Positions 53,302 through 63,001 are shown, counted from the stretch's first letter. The stretch: 64,000 nt of DNA from UBA1858 sp963976865 (GCA_963976865.1 CAXBLY010000002.1:186001-250000), one strand, 5' to 3'. The notes: generated from the letters alone by a model not told the origin. A program made the numbers and translations.

Positions 53302-53616
53302 ATGTTTGGATTAGGAAAGAAGAAAGATTTCACTGCCACCGTTGTTAATACAGGACAAACTTTTGAAGTTAAAGGCGGCATCAACTTATTGCAGGCTGCA
53401 TTAAATGCAGGAATAGAATGGCCGCATGACTGCCGGGTTGGAAGTTGCGGGTCATGTCGGGCTATTATCAAAAGTGGAAAAGTAAAACCATTAAATGATT
53501 TTTCCTATGTGCTTGATGGCGATCAACTAAAGAGTGGCATGGTACTCGCCTGTCAATCCAGACTTCAAAGCGATATAGAAGTTGAAGTTGATTTTGAGCA
53601 AGGCGCTATAAACTAG
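53302..53616 (+). CDS. Plant-type [2Fe-2S] ferredoxin
   Basis: A 104-residue ferredoxin. The cluster cysteines are Cys44, Cys49 and Cys52 (DCRVGSCGSC) and Cys84 (LACQS). The fold is that of the electron-transfer domains of oxygenases and reductases, here stand-alone. No reductase or oxygenase gene is adjacent, so the partner is unknown. Confidence 0.92.
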   Translation: MFGLGKKKDFTATVVNTGQTFEVKGGINLLQAALNAGIEWPHDCRVGSCGSCRAIIKSGKVKPLNDFSYVLDGDQLKSGMVLACQSRLQSDIEVEVDFEQGAIN

Positions 53617-53624
53617 CCTTCAAC

Positions 53625-53659
53625 AGTCAGGCGCGACTCATGAAGACTCGCGCCTGACT
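53625..53659. terminator. Long hairpin between ferredoxin and NERD genes
   Basis: A perfect 12-bp GC-rich stem (53625-53636 with 53648-53659) with an 11-nt loop, placed between convergent genes. No T-run, so it is a terminator-like structure of uncertain efficiency. Confidence 0.6.
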
Positions 53660-53666
53660 CCAGTCT

Positions 53667-54461
53667 TCATGCATTACCATTTCTATTCTTGTTAATAAGC
53701 TTGGCTATGTGGTAATTAAGCAGGGTTTTATCATTGTCAGACAGAACACTGCTTCTCTCTTCCAGTACTTTTTCCATTTCACGTGGATTAATTACCCGAA
53801 CCACCACTTCTTCGTCTGGCGTTCTGACAAACCACTCTGGAAACACAACCAGACATTCCACATCGATTGGTTTACCCAGGCTCGCATAGAGCTTATTCTC
53901 AATCCACTGCTTAACATTTTTAAGCGGCTCTATAGGATTAGCATCAGGTCTGTAACCATTAAGCAGAATCTGCTCATCATCATAATTTATAATGGCCTCA
54001 TCATTTGAAGGCGTTCGCCAGTCACATACGTTAACAAGCACTACTCCGGCCTGATTCGCTACCACATAATCAACTTTCTGCTTTCCCATCACAACATTTT
54101 TATATACCGAACTGCCAGTTTGATCGCTATAAAGTTTAATCACATCATGCAGAAGTGGTTCACCCCGCTTACCCAGACGCAAAAAACGAAAGTGATCTTT
54201 ATAGTCAGCAAGCTGATATGCAACAAACACAACTGATGCTAAAAACAATCCAAAAACAACAATAGGCATAGGTGGAATATTCATGTACCAACGATAAGTT
54301 TCCACCAATAAAAAAGCGAACAGGAATCCAGTGATCAAAAAGTACGGGCGAATTCTTCGGTCCAGTTTCTCACGAACAATTCTGTCTTGGTGATTGACTC
54401 GACCTTCCTCTAGCACATCATCATATTCAGCAGCATTTTCCGATTGCATATTACCCACCAT
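53667..54461 (-). CDS. NERD domain membrane protein
   Basis: A 264-residue protein with two membrane helices (about residues 38-55 and 63-85) and a C-terminal NERD (nuclease-related) domain containing KQKVDYVVANQAGVVLVNV and a WIENKL segment. The NERD fold is related to restriction-type nucleases, but membrane-bound NERD proteins have no proven activity. The ATG at 54461 is used; one at 54449 would shorten it by four residues. Confidence 0.82.
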   Translation of the reverse strand: MVGNMQSENAAEYDDVLEEGRVNHQDRIVREKLDRRIRPYFLITGFLFAFLLVETYRWYMNIPPMPIVVFGLFLASVVFVAYQLADYKDHFRFLRLGKRGEPLLHDVIKLYSDQTGSSVYKNVVMGKQKVDYVVANQAGVVLVNVCDWRTPSNDEAIINYDDEQILLNGYRPDANPIEPLKNVKQWIENKLYASLGKPIDVECLVVFPEWFVRTPDEEVVVRVINPREMEKVLEERSSVLSDNDKTLLNYHIAKLINKNRNGNA

Positions 54462-54574
54462 GTTATTTATTCAATTTCTATATAATTATAATCACCGTTA
54501 TATGGCTATAACGATGAACGACTCCATGGGCGGGCAACATACCAATCCACATCTAAACGTTACTATGGAACCAG

Positions 54575-54763
54575 ATGAGCGTATTTAGCTATTGGCTAAA
54601 TGGATTGATAGAAAATTCGGTAGATTCAAAGCCTCTTTTGTATGCATTGAAATACCAGATGCAGCAAAAAACAGATGAAATTGTGATACCTCAAACAATC
54701 AAACAGTTACATTTATTCCACACAAATGAAATATATCAGCAATTATTTGAGGAAATCAAATAA
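54575..54763 (+). CDS. Possible small protein, unrecognised
   Basis: A 62-residue frame with a weak GGA site 5 nt upstream of its ATG. The product is polar and helix-like (QQLFEEIK end). There is no family resemblance. It lies between the NERD gene and the MerR gene; it may be real or chance. Confidence 0.3.
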   Translation: MSVFSYWLNGLIENSVDSKPLLYALKYQMQQKTDEIVIPQTIKQLHLFHTNEIYQQLFEEIK

Positions 54764-54800
54764 TCAATACGGCATTACAATCCATCTGCTTAAACAACAT

Positions 54801-55799
54801 CTAAATTTTTATATTTTCATATTTAATGACATGCGCTAATGCATCTTCAAGTATTGCACGCGACTGAGCAGTAGTGGCATGCAGAAATTCATGCAGAGCA
54901 GCATCGCTGTCATTTTTACTTTCGCATTCAGCACTATAAATTTCAAATGCTACCAGACTTTTAATCAAGTCAGATAAATGTTTGGGACACTCACACTGAA
55001 TTGATGAAGACACCCTCGCCAGACTGCCTAACTGCTTGGCACTGTATCGTCTTGTCGGCAAAGAGTCTTCGAGGTATACAGTAGAATCCGTTGTTGTAAC
55101 CAGATTTTTTGAATCACCACCGGAGCGATCCATACATAAACGGGCAAGTTCATAAACATCAATCGATGAACGTATGGCACTTACTTGAGGGCTTTGCAAT
55201 TGACTAATTTCCACTTGCGTACCAAATCCATACAATACAATGACATGCCAGACCCCTACCTCTTTAATCAACCTGGATACATATTTCCTTGTTGCATTGT
55301 TAATTGTAGGACGTTCAATTATCGCAACGTGCACCGATGTTGCAGGATTAGTCTGTTTCCAATTCTCTATTGAATCAACATGACCAAGCAGATCTATGCC
55401 ATTGAAATCTGACATACCATCCAGCACTCTGAGAGGAAAATCTTCACCTAGCAGCAACACACGGCAAGCCTGGCTTTTTGACAAATCCGGAGCCTCCTGG
55501 TTATTGAGTGAATTTGACCCCAGCCCACTTAACTGCACACTAGTTTCCCATTTATTTTTGAGTTCGTGTATTGAGAGCTGGGCAATTGAACCTATGGCAT
55601 TACCCGCATCGGACAGATTCTTTAACAAAAACAGTTTCTCAAGGTCCTCGCTGCCATAAACGCGATCACCAGATTCAGAACGACCAGGAACAACTGCCTG
55701 GTAGCGTCGCTCCCACGCACGCAATGTTTCTGTGCCTATGCCCGTAATTTTAGATACTGCTCCGATTTTGTACTCATCATCTCGTATTGCTGTGTTCAT
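54801..55799 (-). CDS. MerR-family transcriptional regulator
   Basis: A 332-residue protein with an N-terminal MerR winged-helix domain (about residues 10-80): YKIGAVSKITGIGTETLRAW, then RRY and the wing RVYGSEDLEKL. A long C-terminal domain is unlike metal-sensing MerR proteins and loosely resembles the CarH/LitR cobalamin regulators in size, but I do not see the cobalamin motif ExxxDxHxxG. The ligand is unknown. Direct repeats just upstream are candidate operators. Confidence 0.85.
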   Translation of the reverse strand: MNTAIRDDEYKIGAVSKITGIGTETLRAWERRYQAVVPGRSESGDRVYGSEDLEKLFLLKNLSDAGNAIGSIAQLSIHELKNKWETSVQLSGLGSNSLNNQEAPDLSKSQACRVLLLGEDFPLRVLDGMSDFNGIDLLGHVDSIENWKQTNPATSVHVAIIERPTINNATRKYVSRLIKEVGVWHVIVLYGFGTQVEISQLQSPQVSAIRSSIDVYELARLCMDRSGGDSKNLVTTTDSTVYLEDSLPTRRYSAKQLGSLARVSSSIQCECPKHLSDLIKSLVAFEIYSAECESKNDSDAALHEFLHATTAQSRAILEDALAHVIKYENIKI

Positions 55800-56357
55800 C
55801 TATATAACGCCTTTTTGTATATTTACAATACATATACTACTCACACACCCCATCACCTGTACATGTATACAAACACTGTACATGTGATTTCAGAAAAGTC
55901 TTCCGTTAACAAATATAATATTTATGCTTATTTTCCAATTAGTTATAGTCATGTGGCAGCCGCGCTCATAATCCCCATGTACAAATTATTTAATCGCAAT
56001 CTGCTCATGGCCTAGCGACACTCTCAAGCAGAGAATTCTTACTGCATGCACTATTCATGCACCTTATTCGAGCAATTTAATAATTTATTGCACCTTTGTT
56101 GCTCATTTCATATCCAGCAGCTTCTCCATTCATAATCAATAAACTCATGCAACTCAATTGAGCCTTCAATACTTTTCGATTGCTATTCAGTAAGTTACAT
56201 AAATATCCAGGTTATTTCATCACCTGGAACAGCATGTGGCACAAAATGTGAAGAGAGCTAACTCACGGGCTTTTTGCACAATGAGAAAGCAGTTGAGCGT
56301 CAAACATGATGCAAGCCCTCTTTTGGAATCCCTGAAATTTAAACACTGGAGAGAAAA
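55800..56357. other. Regulatory region between merR-like gene and urtA
   Basis: A 558-bp region with no supported gene. It holds the direct repeats near the MerR gene and, nearer urtA, a TGGCAC-containing segment (56237-56252) that matches the -24 half of a sigma-54 promoter but has GA in place of GC at -12. Nitrogen control of urea uptake would be expected, but I find no convincing NtrC palindrome. Confidence 0.45.
55857..55885. promoter_or_regulatory. Direct-repeat operator candidate upstream of the MerR gene
   Basis: The 10-mer CTGTACATGT occurs twice, at 55857-55866 and 55876-55885, a 19-bp period, with a further TGTATA between them. They lie 58-86 bp upstream of the MerR start. TGTACA half-sites resemble operators reported for CarH/LitR-type MerR proteins, which fits autoregulation. 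Confidence 0.5.
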
Positions 56358-57635
56358 ATGAAAAAGTTGAGTCTGTGGTCTGTGTTATGTGTTGCGATGA
56401 TTGCATGGTCATCAAGCGCCTACTCAGACACGATTAAAGTTGGCGTGCTTCATTCCCTGTCAGGCACCATGGCGATTAGTGAAACAACACTAAAAGACAC
56501 TGTGTTAATGATGGTAGAAGAGCAAAACAAAGCTGGCGGCCTTTTAGGCAAACAGCTTGAAGCGGTTGTGGTGGACCCTGCATCTGACTGGCCATTATTT
56601 GCCGAGAAGATGCGTGAGTTAATCGAAGTACATAATGTCGACGTGATTTTTGGTTGCTGGACATCCGTATCAAGAAAATCAGTACTACCTGTAGTAGAGG
56701 AATTAAACGGGCTACTGTTCTACCCAGTTCAGTATGAAGGCGAAGAATCATCCAAGAATGTGTTCTATACCGGTGCAGCACCGAATCAGCAAGCAATTCC
56801 TGCGGTAGATTATTTAATGGACGGTGGTGTTGAACGATGGGTACTGGCTGGAACAGATTACGTATATCCACGAACAACCAACAAAATACTGGAATCCTAT
56901 CTAAAACTTAAAGGTGTTGATGAAAAAGACATTATGATCAACTACACGCCTTTTGGTCATTCTGATTGGCAGACAATTGTATCTGACATTAAGCAATTTG
57001 GTTCAACTGGCAAGAAAACAGCCGTTGTCTCCACTATAAACGGAGATGCGAATGTTCCCTTCTACAAAGAATTAGGCAACCAGGGTATGTCCGCAGAAGA
57101 TATTCCTGTGGTGGCCTTTTCAGTCGGTGAAGAAGAACTTTCAGGTATCGATACAGCACCGTTAGTTGGTCACCTCGCCGCATGGAATTATTTCCAAAGC
57201 GCTGAAAGCGATGAAAATGAAAACTTCATTGAAGCATGGCAAGCATTCATCGACGATGAGGAACGCGTTACTAACGACCCAATGGAAGCAACCTACATTG
57301 GTTTTAAAATGTGGGCACAAGCAGTAACAAATGCCGGCACCACAGACGTTGATAAAGTACGCCCAGCAATGTATGGCCTTGAAATACCGAACTTAACCGG
57401 CGGTACCGCGGTAATGAATACCAATCATCACTTGTCCAAGCCCGTTTTAATCGGCGAAATCCAGGATGATGGTCAATTTGAAATTGTCTGGTCTACTGAA
57501 GGAGAAGTGATTGGTGATGCCTGGACAGATTATCTTCCAGAAAGTGCATTAATAGTCTCTGACTGGGCTGACCCATCTATCAACTGCGGCAATTACAACA
57601 CTAAAACCAAAAAGTGTTCAGGTCAAAATTACTAA
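56358..57635 (+). CDS. urtA: Urea ABC transporter substrate-binding protein
   Basis: A 425-residue periplasmic binding protein of the UrtA family with a signal peptide ending near AYS (residue 23). The family segments IKVGVLHSLSGTMAISE, WPLFAEKMRELI, VLPVVEELNGLLFYPVQYEGEE, and the C-terminal CGNYNTKTKKC are clear. A GAGAGAAAA site precedes the ATG. It opens a urtABCDE operon linked to urease genes. Confidence 0.96.
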   Translation: MKKLSLWSVLCVAMIAWSSSAYSDTIKVGVLHSLSGTMAISETTLKDTVLMMVEEQNKAGGLLGKQLEAVVVDPASDWPLFAEKMRELIEVHNVDVIFGCWTSVSRKSVLPVVEELNGLLFYPVQYEGEESSKNVFYTGAAPNQQAIPAVDYLMDGGVERWVLAGTDYVYPRTTNKILESYLKLKGVDEKDIMINYTPFGHSDWQTIVSDIKQFGSTGKKTAVVSTINGDANVPFYKELGNQGMSAEDIPVVAFSVGEEELSGIDTAPLVGHLAAWNYFQSAESDENENFIEAWQAFIDDEERVTNDPMEATYIGFKMWAQAVTNAGTTDVDKVRPAMYGLEIPNLTGGTAVMNTNHHLSKPVLIGEIQDDGQFEIVWSTEGEVIGDAWTDYLPESALIVSDWADPSINCGNYNTKTKKCSGQNY

Positions 57636-57676
57636 AACACCAGTAATTCATTAACCTCATACTGTCGTTACAAATT

Positions 57677-57701
57677 GGGCACTCTTAATCATAGAGTGCC
57701 C
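57677..57701 (+). terminator. Attenuator hairpin between urtA and urtB
   Basis: A perfect 9-bp stem (57677-57685 with 57693-57701) with a 7-nt loop followed by TCTTAT. It probably reduces readthrough, keeping UrtA in excess over the membrane subunits. Confidence 0.7.
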
Positions 57702-57720
57702 TCTTATAACAAAAATTAAA

Positions 57721-59361
57721 ATGCTATCAAAATTAACATTTATTCTATTACTTTCTTTCCTGCTCCCAGGATTCTCTATTGCAGAAGAAATTAATACAAA
57801 CAATGAACAATCAGACTTCATTGAATTAGTTGCCAGCCTGACAACCAAAAAGTTTGATGAAAAAGCTGTGATCATTAAGAAAATACAGCAATCAGGGCAC
57901 CATCGATCCCTTATTATTCTATCCAAATTACTAGATGGAAAAGTGTATTACAAAAAAGACAACAAATTAGTTGTTATCGCAGATATAAACAATAAAAAAG
58001 CAAATATAATTAATGCCAGCACTGGCGAAGCGCTAGGAGACATCACCAAAAAGAAACTCAGAAAAGTAGGCATCAATAACAAACTAAGACGCACACTAAA
58101 CTTATCCATTGCTCAATTAAGCCTGGCTCACAATGATGCTAAAGTTAGAAAATCTGCTGCAGTAGAAATGTTTAAACACATGGATGACGAAACTTCTGCC
58201 ATATTAAAACAACGCATCACAGTAGAAAAAAACAAAGAAGTTATCAGTGCTCTACAAACTGCGATATCCATCAATCAGTTAAACTCTTCCAGTCAGTCTA
58301 AACAACTGGAAGCTATAGAAACATTATCAAATTCACTTTATCCAGAAGTGCGTATTGCATTAAGAGACCTTGAAAAGAATCTGTCCAGCAAAACACAGAC
58401 TGTTGATTCTCAAACATTACTACAGGAAATAGATGCCTCTCTGACAAAAATTGAATCACGCGTCAGCATTTACAAACATATAGAAAACATATTTTTTGGT
58501 ATCAGTTTAGGATCTGTGCTGCTATTAATTGCGGTGGGGCTGGCCATTACTTTTGGCGTGATGGGTGTCATCAACATGGCTCACGGTGAAATGCTAATGC
58601 TCGGGGCATACACCACTTACATCATCCAGCAGTTACTGCCCAACCATATTGAGTACTCCATACTTATTTCCATACCCGCCGCCTTTATTTTCACAGGTCT
58701 TGTTGGCATTGGTATAGAACGAGGCATCATAAGGTTCCTCTATGGGCGCCCGCTGGAAACACTGCTGGCCACTTTCGGCATTAGCCTGATCCTGCAACAA
58801 GCCGTAAGAACACTTATTTCACCACAAAATCGTGCTGTTTCCACACCCGAGTGGATGAGCGGATCACTGGAAATCAATCCAGCCTTGTCTCTCACCTATA
58901 ACAGACTCTACATAATTATATTTGCACTGGCTGTTCTGGCCGGGTTAATGATATTACTGAACAAGTCCAAGTTTGGTTTGCAAGTCAGAGCGGTCACACA
59001 AAATCGTTCAATGGCAAAAGCAATGGGTATAAGAACCGACTGGGTCGATGCCTTTACATTTGGCTTAGGCTCTGGAATAGCAGGGATCGCTGGCGTCGCA
59101 CTTAGTCAGTTAACCAATGTAGGCCCCAATCTGGGGCAGGCTTATATTATAGATTCATTCATGGTTGTTGTGTTTGGGGGTGTCGGTAATTTATGGGGCA
59201 CGCTGTTTGGCGCAATGACTTTGGGTATCGCCAACAAATATCTGGAACCAACAACTGGTGCAGTATTAGCCAAGATAATCGTACTGATATTTATTATTTT
59301 ATTCATACAAAAAAGACCACGAGGCATGTTTGCCTTGAAGGGTCGTTCAGCAGACAACTAG
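57721..59361 (+). CDS. urtB: Urea ABC transporter permease UrtB
   Basis: A 546-residue permease. It has a signal-like N-terminus, a periplasmic HEAT-like extension of about 220 residues, and a LivH-type membrane domain from about residue 255. The long N-terminal extension is typical of UrtB. Membrane segments contain GVMGVINMAHGEMLMLGAYT and GVALSQLTNVGPNLGQ. There is no clear ribosome site upstream. Confidence 0.94.
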   Translation: MLSKLTFILLLSFLLPGFSIAEEINTNNEQSDFIELVASLTTKKFDEKAVIIKKIQQSGHHRSLIILSKLLDGKVYYKKDNKLVVIADINNKKANIINASTGEALGDITKKKLRKVGINNKLRRTLNLSIAQLSLAHNDAKVRKSAAVEMFKHMDDETSAILKQRITVEKNKEVISALQTAISINQLNSSSQSKQLEAIETLSNSLYPEVRIALRDLEKNLSSKTQTVDSQTLLQEIDASLTKIESRVSIYKHIENIFFGISLGSVLLLIAVGLAITFGVMGVINMAHGEMLMLGAYTTYIIQQLLPNHIEYSILISIPAAFIFTGLVGIGIERGIIRFLYGRPLETLLATFGISLILQQAVRTLISPQNRAVSTPEWMSGSLEINPALSLTYNRLYIIIFALAVLAGLMILLNKSKFGLQVRAVTQNRSMAKAMGIRTDWVDAFTFGLGSGIAGIAGVALSQLTNVGPNLGQAYIIDSFMVVVFGGVGNLWGTLFGAMTLGIANKYLEPTTGAVLAKIIVLIFIILFIQKRPRGMFALKGRSADN

Positions 59362-59365
59362 GATT

Positions 59366-60511
59366 ATGGAAAAATCACTCATACAGCGGTTACTACTGTC
59401 CGACACTGGCAGCAAAGTACTTACAGTCATTATTATATTTGGTGCTGTCATTATTCCTGCGCTTAATCTGCTAACACCGGAAGATTCTGTTCTGCATGTC
59501 TCAACCTATACCGTCACTTTATTAGGCAAGTACTTATGTTATGCGCTATTAGCACTATCAGTCGATCTGGTCTGGGGTTACCTGGGAATACTTAGTCTGG
59601 GTCACGGTGCTTTCTTTGCCCTGGGCGGTTATGCCATGGGCATGTATTTAATGCGTCAGATTGGTGATCGTGGCGTATACGGCAACCCGTTACTGCCAGA
59701 CTTTATGGTATTTCTGAATTGGGATGCCCTGCCCTGGTACTGGTTTGGCTTTGATCATATGCCTATGGCCCTGTTGATGATGCTTCTCGCACCCGGACTG
59801 CTTGCTTTTGTCTTCGGCTGGCTGGCATTTCGTTCACGTGTCACTGGTGTGTATTTATCTATCATGACGCAGGCAATGACCTATGCATTAATGCTCGCGT
59901 TCTTTCAGAACGATTTTGGATTTGGCGGGAATAATGGCCTTACTGACTTCAAGGAAATTTTAGGTTTCAGCCTGCAGGATAACACTACTCGATGCGCACT
60001 ATTTTTCACATCGGCAGTCGCTCTGCTATTCGGCTATGCATTATGCAAATATATTGCTCAATCCCGTCTCGGCAGCCTTGTTATGGCGATTCGGGATTCA
60101 GAAAGTCGTGTGCGCTTTATGGGCTACCGTGATGAACATATCAAGTTGTTTATCTTTGTAATCTCCGCATTATTGGCAGGAGTTGCCGGTGCTCTATATG
60201 TACCACAGGTGGGTATCATCAATCCAAGTGAATTCGCCCCTATCCGCTCTATTGAACTTGTAATATGGGTAGCTATTGGTGGCCGCGGTACTTTATATGG
60301 CGCCGTGTTGGGCGCCTTTGTTGTCAACTATGCCAAGTCTTTCTTCACAGCGTGGGCACCTGAAGCCTGGTTATTTATTTTAGGCTCAATATTTGTATTT
60401 GTTACTGTATTCATGCCGCAGGGATTAGTTGGTATCTACAATCAGGTAAGAACGCGCAATTTCAAAAACAAGTCAATCAAAGAATCACAGGAAAATATGG
60501 AGCAGTCATAA
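59366..60511 (+). CDS. urtC: Urea ABC transporter permease UrtC
   Basis: A 381-residue LivM-type permease with about ten membrane helices. Typical segments are YLGILSLGHGAFFALGGYAMG, FGFGGNNGLTDF and MAIRDSESRVRFMGY. It starts 4 bp after urtB and its stop overlaps the urtD start by one base (TAATG). Confidence 0.95.
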   Translation: MEKSLIQRLLLSDTGSKVLTVIIIFGAVIIPALNLLTPEDSVLHVSTYTVTLLGKYLCYALLALSVDLVWGYLGILSLGHGAFFALGGYAMGMYLMRQIGDRGVYGNPLLPDFMVFLNWDALPWYWFGFDHMPMALLMMLLAPGLLAFVFGWLAFRSRVTGVYLSIMTQAMTYALMLAFFQNDFGFGGNNGLTDFKEILGFSLQDNTTRCALFFTSAVALLFGYALCKYIAQSRLGSLVMAIRDSESRVRFMGYRDEHIKLFIFVISALLAGVAGALYVPQVGIINPSEFAPIRSIELVIWVAIGGRGTLYGAVLGAFVVNYAKSFFTAWAPEAWLFILGSIFVFVTVFMPQGLVGIYNQVRTRNFKNKSIKESQENMEQS

Positions 60512-61257
60512 TGAACAAGCATGAATCCATATTATATCTGAACAATGTATCTGTAAGTTTTGATGGTTTTAAGGCCATTAATGCACTGAGTCTGTATATA
60601 GAAAAAAATGAATTACGTTGCATTATTGGGCCTAATGGCGCAGGCAAAACAACCATGATGGATATTATTACTGGTAAAACCAAGCCAGACGAAGGTGAAG
60701 TATTTTTCGGGGAACACATAGACCTGACTACAAAAGACGAGGCAGAAATTGCAAATCTAGGCATTGGAAGAAAATTTCAAAAGCCGACTGTATTTGAGAA
60801 TCACAGTGTATTTGAAAACTTACAGCTGGCACTGGAAGGTCATCGCAATATATTAAGCAATCTGTTTTATAAACTTAATGAAGATCAACGCAACAAAATT
60901 GATTATTCACTGGAAACCATAGGGCTGGAAACTGAAAAATACAGGATGGCAGGAGAATTATCACATGGGCAAAAACAATGGCTGGAAATAGGCATGTTAA
61001 TTACACAGAATCCACAAGTGCTTCTGGTAGATGAGCCTGTCGCTGGTATGACACACCAGGAGTCGGAACGTACTGCTGAATTACTTACGTCGCTGGCAGA
61101 AAGACACTCTGTCGTAGTAGTGGAACATGATATGGAGTTTGTCAGATCAATTGCAAAACGAGTAACAGTACTGCACCAGGGATCTGTCCTCGCAGAGGGA
61201 ACGATGGATAAAATTCAAAATGATCGCAATGTTATTGAAGTATATTTAGGTGATTAA
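60511..61257 (+). CDS. urtD: Urea ABC transporter ATP-binding protein UrtD
   Basis: A 248-residue ATPase of the LivG type. Walker A is GPNGAGKTT, the ABC signature is LSHGQKQWLE and Walker B is VLLVDEPVAG. It is cotranscribed with urtC by a one-base overlap. Confidence 0.95.
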   Translation: MNKHESILYLNNVSVSFDGFKAINALSLYIEKNELRCIIGPNGAGKTTMMDIITGKTKPDEGEVFFGEHIDLTTKDEAEIANLGIGRKFQKPTVFENHSVFENLQLALEGHRNILSNLFYKLNEDQRNKIDYSLETIGLETEKYRMAGELSHGQKQWLEIGMLITQNPQVLLVDEPVAGMTHQESERTAELLTSLAERHSVVVVEHDMEFVRSIAKRVTVLHQGSVLAEGTMDKIQNDRNVIEVYLGD

Positions 61258-61258
61258 T

Positions 61259-61948
61259 ATGTTAAACGTGACTTCAGTTAATCAGTACTATCGAGAGAGC
61301 CACACCTTGTGGGATCTCTCATTGACTGTCCCCGAAGGCAGTGTCACATGTCTAATGGGGCGTAATGGAGTTGGTAAAACAACTCTACTAAAATGCATCA
61401 TGGGACTGGAATCTGTCACCAATGGCTCTATCAAGTTCAAGGGCACAGAAATGAGCAGATTAAATGCTGAAAAACGTGCAATTCACAAAATTGCTTATGT
61501 CCCTCAGGGACGAGAAATATTTTCACAACTGTCCGTTGAAGACAACTTAAATACAGGTTTAGTAGCAAATAAGTCCAGGCATCTGCCAGCGATTATTTTT
61601 GAGCTGTTCCCGGTACTGAAAGAAATGTTACACCGTAGGGGTGGAGATCTATCTGGTGGACAACAGCAACAGTTGGCACTTGGCCGCGCGCTCGCCATTG
61701 AACCAGAGTTATTAATACTTGATGAACCAACTGAGGGCATACAGCCTAATATAGTGCATGAAATTGGTGACATTATAAAAAAACTCAACCAAGAATTAGG
61801 ACTCACTGTATTATTGGTCGAACAAAAGTTACCGTTTGCTAGACGTGTAGCATCGAACTTCTGTATATTAGAAAAAGGTCGCGATGTTGCCAAGGGTGCA
61901 ATAGCCGAATTAGACGACCATTTAATTGACAAATACTTAAAAGTATAA
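61259..61948 (+). CDS. urtE: Urea ABC transporter ATP-binding protein UrtE
   Basis: A 229-residue ATPase of the LivF type. Walker A is GRNGVGKTT, the signature is LSGGQQQQLALGRAL and Walker B is LLILDEPTEG. The ATG at 61259 follows the urtD stop with AGGTGA upstream; a GTG at 61250 inside urtD is a less likely start. Confidence 0.95.
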   Translation: MLNVTSVNQYYRESHTLWDLSLTVPEGSVTCLMGRNGVGKTTLLKCIMGLESVTNGSIKFKGTEMSRLNAEKRAIHKIAYVPQGREIFSQLSVEDNLNTGLVANKSRHLPAIIFELFPVLKEMLHRRGGDLSGGQQQQLALGRALAIEPELLILDEPTEGIQPNIVHEIGDIIKKLNQELGLTVLLVEQKLPFARRVASNFCILEKGRDVAKGAIAELDDHLIDKYLKV

Positions 61949-61969
61949 AACTGCATAAAGGAGAGAATT

Positions 61970-62140
61970 ATGCATTCAAAATCAACCAGCATTTGTCTTT
62001 CATTAATCTTTACGATTTGTGCGACTCCTGCATTTTCACATTCCGGTCACACAAGCCTCTTTCACAGCCATTCAGGCATTGAATATTTATTAGTATTCCT
62101 AGTTATCGCAGGCATTATTTATCGTGTTTTTAAAAATTAA
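61970..62140 (+). CDS. Small exported His-rich membrane protein between urtE and ureD
   Basis: A 56-residue ORF with a strong AAAGGAG site. It has a signal-like hydrophobic stretch (about residues 7-23), then a His-rich segment HSGHTSLFHSHSG (24-36) and a C-terminal membrane helix (about 39-52), ending in a short basic tail. Similar small His-rich proteins occur in other urease loci, and nickel handling is plausible, but this is inference. It is spaced 21 bp after urtE and 9 bp before ureD, so it belongs to the operon. Confidence 0.75.
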   Translation: MHSKSTSICLSLIFTICATPAFSHSGHTSLFHSHSGIEYLLVFLVIAGIIYRVFKN

Positions 62141-62149
62141 CTGAAGACA

Positions 62150-63001
62150 ATGGTTGCAACTGCTCAACTACCACAAAACCAGACAAGCTGGGAAGCCACA
62201 CTGGATTTGTCTTTTGCAGAAAAAAACAATAAAACCATTCTCGCCAGCAAGCAGCACTCTGGTCCACTTATGGTTCAAAAACCATTTTATCCGGAACCCA
62301 ATGGATGTTGTCATATATATTTAATCCACCCACCTGGCGGCATTGTGGGAGGTGATACCCTGACTCTGAATGCACATCTGGATACAAATGCTCACGCATT
62401 AATTACTACTCCTGCCGCTACCAAGTTTTATCGAAGTACGGGAATACAGGCCCGACAGAATCAGACAATTAATTTAGGAAAGAACGCTATATTAGAATGG
62501 CTTCCACAGGAAACCGTGTACTTCTCTAATACGAATGCATCTTCAACAACCAGAATCAACCTGACTGACAACAATCGTTTTTTTGCCTGGGAGATTCAGT
62601 GCCTGGGCTTACCCGCACAAAAAGAATTTTTCATTGCCGGCCAATGTCGACAAAAACTGGAAATCTGGAAAAACAAAAAACCCGTCCTACTGGAAACCAA
62701 TCGCCTCATCGGCGGTGACGCACTGCTCGATGCAAGCTTTGGGCTACAGGGATATAAATCTGTTGGAACGTTTGTCACAACAGATCATGAAGCTTCCATC
62801 AACCTTGAAGCGATTAACAATATCGCACTACAATTTACAGATATGAACACCTCTTACACGTCACTTAATGGCTTATTTATTGTAAGAGCGCTAAGTGCAT
62901 ATGCGGAAACAATAAAAGATTACTTTACGGCATTGTGGAAAATATTAAGACCACAAATTCTCCAGCTGGAATCAAGCACTCCCAGAATTTGGCATACTTA
63001 A
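62150..63001 (+). CDS. ureD: Urease accessory protein UreD (UreH)
   Basis: A 283-residue scaffold protein that, with UreF and UreG, loads nickel into apo-urease. UreD segments are PLMVQKPFYPE, HPPGGIVGGDTL, TTPAATKFYRS and EWLPQETVYF. The length is normal. It begins the urease gene set ureDABC. Confidence 0.95.
   Translation: MVATAQLPQNQTSWEATLDLSFAEKNNKTILASKQHSGPLMVQKPFYPEPNGCCHIYLIHPPGGIVGGDTLTLNAHLDTNAHALITTPAATKFYRSTGIQARQNQTINLGKNAILEWLPQETVYFSNTNASSTTRINLTDNNRFFAWEIQCLGLPAQKEFFIAGQCRQKLEIWKNKKPVLLETNRLIGGDALLDASFGLQGYKSVGTFVTTDHEASINLEAINNIALQFTDMNTSYTSLNGLFIVRALSAYAETIKDYFTALWKILRPQILQLESSTPRIWHT

Noticed and set aside
55815..56015. A 66-residue frame in the merR-urtA intergenic region
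   Set aside because: It is Tyr/His/Thr-rich because of the repeat sequence, overlaps the candidate operators and has no family resemblance or ribosome site.
56237..56252. Sigma-54 promoter for urtA
   Set aside because: The -24 element TGGCAC is good but the -12 element reads GA rather than GC, and no paired NtrC sites were found; kept only as a note.
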